DNA of 15,301 nt from the NCBI GenBank assembly GCA_041678625.1, contig JBAYNS010000016.1, positions 1 through 15,301 of the forward strand, read 5' to 3'. Below the pieces are notes generated by a model. That model was given only the letters and a program-made list of their open reading frames with translations, was not told where the DNA came from and did not search any database. The stretch is from JBAYNS01 sp041678625 (GTDB lineage Bacteria > Patescibacteriota > Gracilibacteria > Peribacterales > Peribacteraceae). The position numbers and the translations under genes are program-made. Of this stretch, positions 5,909-11,935 are shown in pieces; position 1 is the first letter of the stretch, and each line of letters starts with the position of its first letter.

Positions 5909-7609
5909 ATGAGTGATTTTCTCACAGTAGAGGCCAAGCGAATTCTTGCTGAAACATTCGGCAAGAAGGACATAAGTCTCTCTTGGGAATATTCCCAAAA
6001 AGAAGGACACGGAGACCTTTCTTCCTCTATTGCACTACAACTTGCCAAAGACATTGGTACAAAGCCACAAAAGATTGCTCAGGTCCTTGCGGACGGTTTG
6101 TGCTCTCTTCCCGACGTTGAACGCACGGAAGTTGCTGGCCCAGGATACGTCAACGTGTGGCTGACGCCTGTGAAGCTCCTCTCCATGCTGCAAGAAACAC
6201 AGAATGTATGTGTCCCGCAATCAGTGAAGGAGAGTGATGCACCTGTCATCATTGATTACTGCGGACCGAACATAGCCAAACCCCTGGGGGTGCACCATTT
6301 AGGGACGCACATCATCGGGCAGGCACTCGTGAACCTCTATCGGCACACGGGATGCAATGTTATCGGATGGAGTTACCCTGGGGACTGGGGAACGCAGTTC
6401 GGAAAACTTGCGGTTGCTTATGCACGATGGGGTGAAGGGAAGCCTGTTGCGTCGTATTCCATTGACGATCTCTTGGCGCTCTACGTGCGTTTCCACGAGG
6501 AAGGAGAGAAGGATTCTTCGCTTGATGATCAGGCGCGTGAGGCGTTTGCGAAGATTGAACAGGGGGACAAAGATCTGCGTGCATTCTGGAAATCCGTAGT
6601 TGATATCACGATGCAGGCGCTCAGCCGTACCTACGAACGCTTGCATGTTTCCATTGATGTGGAGACGGGGGAGAGCTTCTACCAGGATAAGACGGAACCG
6701 ATTATTGCGGAGGGGATGAAGAAAGGTGTTTTCACCGAAGGAGAGGGTGGAGCGCTCATTGTTGCGTTCACCGAAGAGAGCAATTTGCCACCGCTCATGG
6801 TGCGCAAGGGTGACGGTTCCACACTATATGCAACCCGTGATCTGGCGATGGTGCGTTATCGTCTGGATACGTACCATCCACGTGCTCTCTACTATGTCGT
6901 AGACGTTGCACAGAGTTTGCATTTTCAGCAACTAGAAGCTGCGTGCCGGATGCTCGGATGGGACATCCCGGAGTTTGAGCACGTGGTCTTTGGCCGCATG
7001 CGTTTTGCGGATGCAGGGATGAGCACGCGTAAGGGAACAGTCCTCAAGCTAGAAGAAGTGCTCGATGAAGCAGTTCGCCGTGCAAAGAGCGTCATTGAGG
7101 AGCACGGTGACAGCGTACAGACGGACGATCCGGATGAACTTGCGGAGATGATGGGGATTGGTGCCATTGCGTACGGCATTCTCAGTCAGAATCGCAAGAT
7201 GGATATTGTCTTCAGCTGGGAGAAAGTACTGAGTTTTGACGGTAACAGCGCGCCGTATCTTCAGTACACCCACGCACGGTGTCGGTCGGTTCTTGAAAAA
7301 GCGCAATCTTCAGATCGCGTGCCGCTACCTGATGTGTCATCGCTCACTGCGTACGAGCGCAATCTCACAAACATGTTGTTGCAGTTTTCGAGTGTTCTTG
7401 TGAGTGCGCGTGACACGCGCATGCCCCATCTGCTTACGAATTACCTCTTTGGCCTGTGCCAGGAGTTCAACACCTTTTACAACGAGGAACCCATTCTCAA
7501 GGCGGAAGAGCCTGCTCGTGCTCTGCGCCTTGGCCTTACATCCCTTACCGCTTCTGTCCTTAAAGCCGGAGCAGAAATCCTTACGCTCCGTGTTCCTGAT
7601 CGTATGTAA
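5909..7609 (+). CDS. argS: Arginyl-tRNA synthetase
   Basis: Charges tRNAArg with arginine in the cytoplasm (class Ia synthetase). The 566 residues contain the ArgRS N-terminal additional domain (~1-100, with GHGDLSSSIALQLAK). The Rossmann catalytic domain starts at IIDYCGPNIAKPLG, with WSYPGDWGTQFGKL (154-167) and YATRDLAMVRYR. The KMSKS-equivalent is GMSTRKG (370-376). The C-terminal helical anticodon-binding domain ends in LKAGAEILTLRVPDRM, a normal ArgRS terminus. The first catalytic signature is unusual: the family HVGHLRST reads GVHHLGTH (127-134). Length and all other blocks are intact, so I regard it as functional. No Shine-Dalgarno is seen; TATATT lies 6 nt before the ATG. The next gene starts 14 bp after the stop and is probably co-transcribed. 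Confidence 0.95.
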   Translation: MSDFLTVEAKRILAETFGKKDISLSWEYSQKEGHGDLSSSIALQLAKDIGTKPQKIAQVLADGLCSLPDVERTEVAGPGYVNVWLTPVKLLSMLQETQNVCVPQSVKESDAPVIIDYCGPNIAKPLGVHHLGTHIIGQALVNLYRHTGCNVIGWSYPGDWGTQFGKLAVAYARWGEGKPVASYSIDDLLALYVRFHEEGEKDSSLDDQAREAFAKIEQGDKDLRAFWKSVVDITMQALSRTYERLHVSIDVETGESFYQDKTEPIIAEGMKKGVFTEGEGGALIVAFTEESNLPPLMVRKGDGSTLYATRDLAMVRYRLDTYHPRALYYVVDVAQSLHFQQLEAACRMLGWDIPEFEHVVFGRMRFADAGMSTRKGTVLKLEEVLDEAVRRAKSVIEEHGDSVQTDDPDELAEMMGIGAIAYGILSQNRKMDIVFSWEKVLSFDGNSAPYLQYTHARCRSVLEKAQSSDRVPLPDVSSLTAYERNLTNMLLQFSSVLVSARDTRMPHLLTNYLFGLCQEFNTFYNEEPILKAEEPARALRLGLTSLTASVLKAGAEILTLRVPDRM

Positions 7610-7623
7610 TTCCCCCTCTTCCC

Positions 7624-9054
7624 ATGGCTTACGCCTATACCTACCGTCGTCGCCGTCGCTCCTTCTCCTCGGGAGGTCCACTAGTTGCATTCCTCATTGT
7701 TGCTTCCTTTGGCATTCTGTTTGCCGGTTGCGGCGCCCCCAAAGATGATGAGCCAATGGAAGAGTTCACATTCACTGCCGATGACGTTGCACGTTTCCGC
7801 GAACTCACGGGACAAGAGGAAGGATCAACGACATCCGTAGAGGCACAACCATATTTGGATGCGGAAGAGGGCGGTATTGAATCAGAAGAGGAAATGCCGG
7901 TTTTGGATCTTTCTCTTGTTTCAACGTATGACTCCATTCGATCGGGGCCCGCTGCCACGGGGGAAGATCTCTATCGTGTCACGAATACATTTTTGAATGT
8001 ACGCAGTGCACCAAATGTCACAGCAGATTCATCCGATCGTCTGGATAATGGAGATGTCATTACGGTTCTCGAATTCGTTGATGCCGCTTGGGCGCATGTG
8101 CGGCTGCCCAATGGGCGCGAGGGGTATGTGGCGCAGCGGTACATTGCCAAACTCACGTCCGAGGCGAAGCTCGCCGAAGAAAAAGAAAAATTCAAAGATC
8201 TCTACTTTGTCGATTTCGGTTTTCTCAATGTACGCAAGGCACCCGACGGCCAGAGTGACAAAATCGGGGAATTGCCGGGGCAGGCGTTTGTGAAAGTTTT
8301 GAGTAAGGATGATGTATGGGCGCGCATTCCGTTTGAAAGCGGCGAAGGCTACGTTGCTGTGCAGTATCTTTCACCGTTTCTGCCGAATTTTCTGGTGAGA
8401 CAGGAACAATTTGCTCTGCCAGTTTTGCACTATCGTCTGGAGGAAGAGGGGACACTCAGTGCATTGCCTGCGCATCTGGATCTCCTGAAGCAAGAAGGAT
8501 ACCAAATCATAACACTCCGTGATTTTCGTACACTCCTGTTGGAACAGGAAGAGCGTGATGTACGCTTGGAGCCCCGCTCCGTTGCACTCGTGATCTCCGG
8601 CATTACGCCGGAAAATGTCACAGAGCTGTCTGATGTTCTGCGTTCCAGTAATGTAAAAGCCACACTCTGTGTTCAGACACAATACGTTGGACTCACAGGT
8701 ATTACGGAAAAAACAATTCTGACGCTTCAAGCGAATGGGCATGATATTCAGTCTGGAGGGCACACAGGTGATGATTTGCGCTCGCTGACCAATGCGCAGG
8801 TAGAACTGGAACTTAAGCAAAGCCGCAAGATTCTGGAGCAGTACACACGAAAGCCGGTCTTTGCGATTGCGTATCCTCTAGGAGGAGCCAATGCCCGCGT
8901 GGAAGCGAAAGCTGTTGAGGCAGGATATTTGCTTGGCGTTGGCGCCGCGCAGGAGCGCACCTTCCAACGCGAACAATTCCTCAGGCTTCCGGCATTCGTC
9001 ATTTCTTCATCAGCAACAGCAGAAGAAGTGCTTGGATTAGTAAAAGGGGAGTGA
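7624..9054 (+). CDS. Surface lipoprotein with two SH3b domains and an inactive-looking polysaccharide-deacetylase (NodB-like) domain
   Basis: 476 residues. An arginine-rich N-terminus (8-12) precedes a hydrophobic segment ending in LFAGC, an imperfect lipobox with Cys36, so it is exported and probably lipidated. An acidic linker (~41-115) follows. SH3b domains at ~117-176 and ~193-251 both carry the LNVR.AP signature; such domains usually bind peptidoglycan. Residues ~265-475 follow the polysaccharide deacetylase fold: LPVLHYR, LKQEGYQIITLRDF, VKATLCV, GHDIQS, AYPLGGAN, VEAGYLLGVG. The catalytic motifs are lost: TFDDG reads VISGI (323-327), and the two metal His of the HTxxH motif align with G378 and G382. 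It therefore probably binds rather than cleaves glycan. It starts 14 bp after argS with no promoter-like hexamer at the usual spacing and no Shine-Dalgarno. Confidence 0.85.
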   Translation: MAYAYTYRRRRRSFSSGGPLVAFLIVASFGILFAGCGAPKDDEPMEEFTFTADDVARFRELTGQEEGSTTSVEAQPYLDAEEGGIESEEEMPVLDLSLVSTYDSIRSGPAATGEDLYRVTNTFLNVRSAPNVTADSSDRLDNGDVITVLEFVDAAWAHVRLPNGREGYVAQRYIAKLTSEAKLAEEKEKFKDLYFVDFGFLNVRKAPDGQSDKIGELPGQAFVKVLSKDDVWARIPFESGEGYVAVQYLSPFLPNFLVRQEQFALPVLHYRLEEEGTLSALPAHLDLLKQEGYQIITLRDFRTLLLEQEERDVRLEPRSVALVISGITPENVTELSDVLRSSNVKATLCVQTQYVGLTGITEKTILTLQANGHDIQSGGHTGDDLRSLTNAQVELELKQSRKILEQYTRKPVFAIAYPLGGANARVEAKAVEAGYLLGVGAAQERTFQREQFLRLPAFVISSSATAEEVLGLVKGE

Positions 9055-9083
9055 CAGGGTTCTTCTTTTCGCGAGAATTTTCC

Positions 9084-9374
9084 TTATTGCCCCAGATAAT
9101 TCTGGAACTTATTTATCAGAGAATCTTTCTGTTGTTCAGTGACAATTGCTGCCTGTTTGGCTGCTGATGCAGATATCTTCTCCAGAAGCTGATCGCCGTA
9201 CTGATACATGTACCAGAGGCTCCATACCAGAACAATAATCGGGATCAGACTGATGAGCCCCTTAAAGAAGCCGCCGAACGTGCGCAGGCGGTCACGTTTA
9301 TCAAGGCGGCGCAGGTGGAGCAGGATTTCCTCAAGTTTCTCTTCTGTGGAAGTAGGAGTGGTTTTCTTTGGCAT
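9084..9374 (-). CDS. Small single-pass membrane protein, unknown function
   Basis: A 96-residue protein that I cannot assign. Residues 1-37 are charged and likely cytoplasmic, including a predicted helix EEKLEEILLHLRRLDKRDRL. A transmembrane helix spans ~38-58 (GLISLIPIIVLVWSLWYMYQY), and an amphipathic tail follows (~60-96). The positive charge before the helix predicts an N-in orientation. It lies 79 bp downstream of the femAB-like gene on the same strand, and a heptamer repeat array sits 15 bp before its start. TAAGCT ends 6 nt before the ATG, matching the TANNNT spacing used elsewhere in the window. The 3' end faces that of the SH3b/deacetylase-like gene 29 bp away. Composition and start spacing make it a real gene; no function is claimed. 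Confidence 0.75.
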   Translation of the reverse strand: MPKKTTPTSTEEKLEEILLHLRRLDKRDRLRTFGGFFKGLISLIPIIVLVWSLWYMYQYGDQLLEKISASAAKQAAIVTEQQKDSLINKFQNYLGQ

Positions 9375-9380
9375 AAGGGA

Positions 9381-9386
9381 AGCTTA
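9381..9386 (-). promoter_or_regulatory. TANNNT hexamer 6 nt before the small membrane protein
   Basis: TAAGCT on the minus strand, followed by TCCCTT and the ATG at 9374. It is a weak -10 match alone (TA and the final T) and is counted because its spacing equals that at six other genes here. Confidence 0.3.
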
Positions 9387-9388
9387 GC

Positions 9389-9420
9389 AGTGGTCAGTGG
9401 TCAGTGGCTAGTGGTCAGTC
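9389..9420. repeat. Heptamer tandem repeat (AGTGGTC)n between femAB-like gene and small membrane protein
   Basis: Four 7-bp units run from 9389 to 9416: AGTGGTC twice, AGTGGCT once, then AGTGGTC, followed by a partial AGTC. The array lies between the end of the femAB-like gene (9454) and the start of the small membrane gene (9374). The unit rotated to GTGGTCA differs by one base from the GGGGTCA unit inside the femAB-like gene, which lies on the opposite strand. Confidence 0.9.
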
Positions 9421-9453
9421 ATGAAGAGATTTCCTTTCCATGCTGATCGCTTT

Positions 9454-10470
9454 TCAAAACCCTCGTTTCCATTTTCGCCACAACTCAAAAGCACGAGTAG
9501 CGTAGTATGGTGGCTTGAGAGGCACATCAAAGCAATGCATGAGTTCCATCAGCTCGCCGCCAAATCCTGTCTTAAATGTAGTGACACCGCGGAAAGGGTG
9601 TTTTTTTACGCCTTCCGGAGCGATGCCCCAGAAATTGTAAAGATGATCACCGCGTTTCAGCGCATCAGTGATAGCGGTCCACTGTAGTAAGTAACTCGCA
9701 GGGATCTTTGGGTACTTGTGTGTACTGGCGCCGTGGTGATAACTCGTTTCACCGCCAAAATGCATGTGTACCGAACTGGCGATAACTTCGTTGTTATATC
9801 GTGCAAGGTAGAGTGTGCACGCGTTCTGAGCCGAGAAGTGGCGTACCTGCGAGCGGATGAATTCAGCGGGGTAGGGGACAAAGTGATGTCGCTTGCGCGT
9901 CTCCTCGTAAAGGCGGAAGAATTCCTCGATCTCCTCGTTGGGATTTGCCGATGCAGTTACGCTTACGCCTTCGCGCTGTGCTCTGCGAATGAGATTTCTA
10001 TGATTCTGGCGCATATTTTTTAGGATTTCTTCCTCGGTTTTGTTTTGCAGATCAATACACCAGATGTGTTCTGCGAGTAAGTGAAGCGGAGATGGCTTTG
10101 TTCCAGAAGGCGAGGGAGTTGATGTTGGCCAGAAAGGACTGACTCTTATAAAAGAGCAGTGATGTTCTCTGGCTATGGTTTTCAAGTCTTTGAATAAAGC
10201 ATCCAAGGTCTGACCCCTGACCCCTGACCCCTGACCCCTCAGAACAGGTCCATACGCAATAGCGAGATGCTTGCCTCTCTTTGCCGGAACGACCACAGCC
10301 TGGCAGATTCCAACCAGATCATTTCCTTCACGTGCTTCAAGTCGCACAGGTTCTTCGCCAACGTCTCTATACACTTCGCCCATCGTCCAGCTTTGCAGAA
10401 ATGGGGAGTATTGCTGTGCTTTCAGGAATTCATCCCATTCCTGTTGATTGGTGGCTTCTTGAATCGTCAT
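9454..10470 (-). CDS. FemAB/FemX-like peptidoglycan bridge aminoacyltransferase
   Basis: FemABX proteins use aminoacyl-tRNA to add amino acids to the peptide stem of lipid-linked peptidoglycan precursor, at the cytoplasmic membrane face. The 338 residues fit two tandem GNAT folds. Recognisable parts are FLQSWTMGEVYRDVG (24-38), AIAYGPVL (70-77), MRQNHRNLIRRAQREGV (153-169), EVIASSVHMHFGGETSYHHGAS (228-249) and YNFWGIAPEGVKKHPFRGVTTFKTGFGG (278-305), the last being the strongest family signature. A stretch at 78-87 (RGQGSGVRGQ) is encoded by four copies of a 7-bp repeat. A second low-complexity insert, PTSTPSPSGTKPSP, lies at 115-128. TAGGAT ends 7 nt before the ATG, with no Shine-Dalgarno. 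The substrate amino acid cannot be read from sequence. Confidence 0.88.
   Translation of the reverse strand: MTIQEATNQQEWDEFLKAQQYSPFLQSWTMGEVYRDVGEEPVRLEAREGNDLVGICQAVVVPAKRGKHLAIAYGPVLRGQGSGVRGQTLDALFKDLKTIAREHHCSFIRVSPFWPTSTPSPSGTKPSPLHLLAEHIWCIDLQNKTEEEILKNMRQNHRNLIRRAQREGVSVTASANPNEEIEEFFRLYEETRKRHHFVPYPAEFIRSQVRHFSAQNACTLYLARYNNEVIASSVHMHFGGETSYHHGASTHKYPKIPASYLLQWTAITDALKRGDHLYNFWGIAPEGVKKHPFRGVTTFKTGFGGELMELMHCFDVPLKPPYYATRAFELWRKWKRGF
10211..10238. repeat. In-frame heptamer array (TGACCCC)4 inside the femAB-like gene
   Basis: Four perfect TGACCCC units on the plus strand (GGGGTCA on the coding strand) plus one matching base on each side. They encode residues 78-87 of the FemAB-like protein. 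Seven is not a multiple of three, so gain or loss of one or two units shifts the downstream frame. The repeat has no stop codon in any coding-strand frame because its reading cycles through all three (G-V-R-G-Q-G-S). Confidence 0.95.
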
Positions 10471-10477
10471 TGCAGAT

Positions 10478-10483
10478 ATCCTA
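10478..10483 (-). promoter_or_regulatory. TANNNT -10-like box of the femAB-like gene
   Basis: TAGGAT on the minus strand (4/6 match to TATAAT) followed by 7 nt and the ATG at 10470. No -35 was identified. Confidence 0.35.
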
Positions 10484-10577
10484 GCGCCTGGGGAATGAAA
10501 TGAAATGAAAAATGAAAAATGATGAGCAACACAGCCAAGTGTGCATTATTCATTATTCACCCGCCTTCGCAGGATGC

Positions 10578-10691
10578 CTCCAGCGTAAGCTGGAGTCAAT
10601 TGAAAGGCGATCCTGCTACGGACGGGTTATGCCCTGCGAGGCACGAAGTGAGTGAAAAGAAACCGCCTGCGTGAGCTGGCGGAGCTTCACT
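10578..10691. repeat. Dispersed repeat, copy 2
   Basis: This copy matches 1-15 and 28-123 (one substitution over the 96-nt block) without the 12-base insert of copy 1. It shows the left end that copy 1 lacks: CTCCAGC (10578-10584) and GCTGGAG (10589-10595) form a perfect 7-bp hairpin with loop GTAA. The right end is a nested hairpin (10651-10691). It lies 2 bp beyond the aminotransferase stop codon, in the same orientation to that gene as copy 1 is to fmt. No coding capacity is seen. Confidence 0.9.
10650..10682 (-). terminator. Terminator-like hairpin in repeat copy 2, ending the hydrolase-murF-aminotransferase operon
   Basis: On the minus strand CCGCC (10682-10678) pairs with GGCGG (10667-10663), with an inner 2-bp extension and a four-base loop. 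TTTCTTTTC follows directly. It starts 11 bp after the aminotransferase stop codon, identical to the arrangement after fmt. Confidence 0.6.
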
Positions 10692-10693
10692 TT

Positions 10694-11935
10694 TCATTTC
10701 ATGAGGCTCTCAATCATCTCGCACAGCCTGCATGCCTGTCGCATCGTCATTGTTGGATGCGTTGGTAGGGTAACGACGCTGCGGGCAACTTGTTCCGCAT
10801 TCGGGCAGCTTCCCGGCCGGTAATTCATAGCACTCTGATTTACGGAGTGCGGGCAAATCACGGCTTGTGTCCAACCATCGTGCAAATGAATATTGTGCTT
10901 TTTGAGCGTGGTGCGCAGGATTTCTGGTTTTGAAACAAAGAGGGGAAACTTCTGCATCGGCAGATCGTCTTTTATAGCTGCGGGAAACTTCCAGTCATGC
11001 TTGCGGGCTTCGGTCAGATAGTAGCGCGTGAGTGCACGACGATGATCATTTACGGCCTGATGCCGTGTGAGCTGAAATTGCGCAAGATATGCACAGGCAT
11101 TAGGCATGGAGTGCAGAACCGGCGACATTTTCCCGCACTTTTCCTGCGTTGTAAGAATGGGAATGAGCATGTGGAGCTTCTTCATCACAAACAGGAAGAG
11201 TTTTCCTATCTTCAACCCATAGAATGGGCGCGCGATCAGGTACATGCAGGGGTAGAGGAGCAGGCGCAGGACGACGGAAAAAGGGATGGCAGCGGCTTGA
11301 CGTTCTTCATGCGTGAGCTGTGCGGAGACTGCCGCCGATCGTGAAATAACTGCGCCACCAATGATGCCTGTTGCCGCCTTATCCCTGCCGAAGCTGAAGA
11401 AGGCAAAGTCACCGGTCTGTGCGATGCCGGATGGACCGGATGCATCCGGTAGAATGTGTGCACAGTCTTCAATGAGTGCCAGCTTGTGTTCGTTGCAGAT
11501 GGCGCGCAGTTCTTCCAGCGGTCCTGGGATGGCGAATGTGTGCTGGCAGATGATTGCCCGAGTGCGATGTGTGATGGCACTGCGCACGCGTTCTGGATCG
11601 ATGTTGAGTGTTTCCTTTCTGATGTCTACGTAAACGGGAACACCTCCGGCTGTATGAATGGCATTCGGCACCGCAACGCAGGTGTATCCCTGAATGATCA
11701 CCTCTTCGCCCGGTTTCAGGTGCATTGATCGTAAGAGAGCACAGAGTCCTTCTCTTCCTGATGCAAAGAGGAATGCATCTGCATGGAATTGTTCCCGTAA
11801 TCGTGTGCGCAGCATGTTCTGACTTCGACCTCTCTGCCAGCGCCACGGAGCGAAGGAGATGAGTGTTCTCCTCCACCAAAAACGTGCGTCTACATGAGGC
11901 GCGAACGTATGGTGAATGGGAGAAAAAAGACTCAT
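10694..11935 (-). CDS. DegT/DnrJ/EryC1-family PLP-dependent aminotransferase with a hydrophobic insert
   Basis: Members are fold-type I aminotransferases, mostly transferring an amino group to keto-sugars for envelope glycans. The start is set at the ATG at 11935 because it forms an ATGA overlap with the murF-like stop codon; the longer reading from 11980 adds 15 unconserved residues. The 413 residues show ASGREGLCALL (58-68), QGYTCVAVPNAI (82-93), ALIEDCAHILP (153-163, D157 near the PLP ring) and FSFGRDKAATGIIGG (180-194), with K186 as the probable Schiff-base lysine. The usual SFHxxK reads SFGRDK. Residues ~218-262 (VVLRLLLYPCMYLIARPFYG onward) are strongly hydrophobic, suggesting membrane contact. 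It is the last gene of a three-gene operon. The sugar substrate is unknown. Confidence 0.88.
   Translation of the reverse strand: MSLFSPIHHTFAPHVDARFWWRRTLISFAPWRWQRGRSQNMLRTRLREQFHADAFLFASGREGLCALLRSMHLKPGEEVIIQGYTCVAVPNAIHTAGGVPVYVDIRKETLNIDPERVRSAITHRTRAIICQHTFAIPGPLEELRAICNEHKLALIEDCAHILPDASGPSGIAQTGDFAFFSFGRDKAATGIIGGAVISRSAAVSAQLTHEERQAAAIPFSVVLRLLLYPCMYLIARPFYGLKIGKLFLFVMKKLHMLIPILTTQEKCGKMSPVLHSMPNACAYLAQFQLTRHQAVNDHRRALTRYYLTEARKHDWKFPAAIKDDLPMQKFPLFVSKPEILRTTLKKHNIHLHDGWTQAVICPHSVNQSAMNYRPGSCPNAEQVARSVVTLPTHPTMTMRQACRLCEMIESLMK

Larger units (their letters stand above)
10500..10703. repeat. Possible ~200-bp element bounded by short inverted repeats, containing repeat copy 2
   Basis: TGAAATGAAAA (10501-10511) is exactly complementary to TTTTCATTTCA (10692-10702 region), and with one mismatch the match extends to about 15 bp. 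The left arm is part of an AT-rich simple-sequence tract of ATGAA/AATGA units (10494-10518). The right arm overlaps the stop codon of the aminotransferase gene. Inside lie an imperfect foldback (~10505-10560) and repeat copy 2. Copy 1 lacks this outer arm, so the inverted arms may be coincidental. Confidence 0.35.

Noticed and set aside
9055..9083. Terminator between the convergent SH3b protein and small membrane protein genes
   Set aside because: Only a TCGCGA core with weak flanking pairs; not a stable hairpin with a T tract.
1..10691. Composite transposon bounded by the two direct repeat copies
   Set aside because: The 10.5 kb between them holds conserved housekeeping genes (fmt, rbfA, argS) and no transposase.
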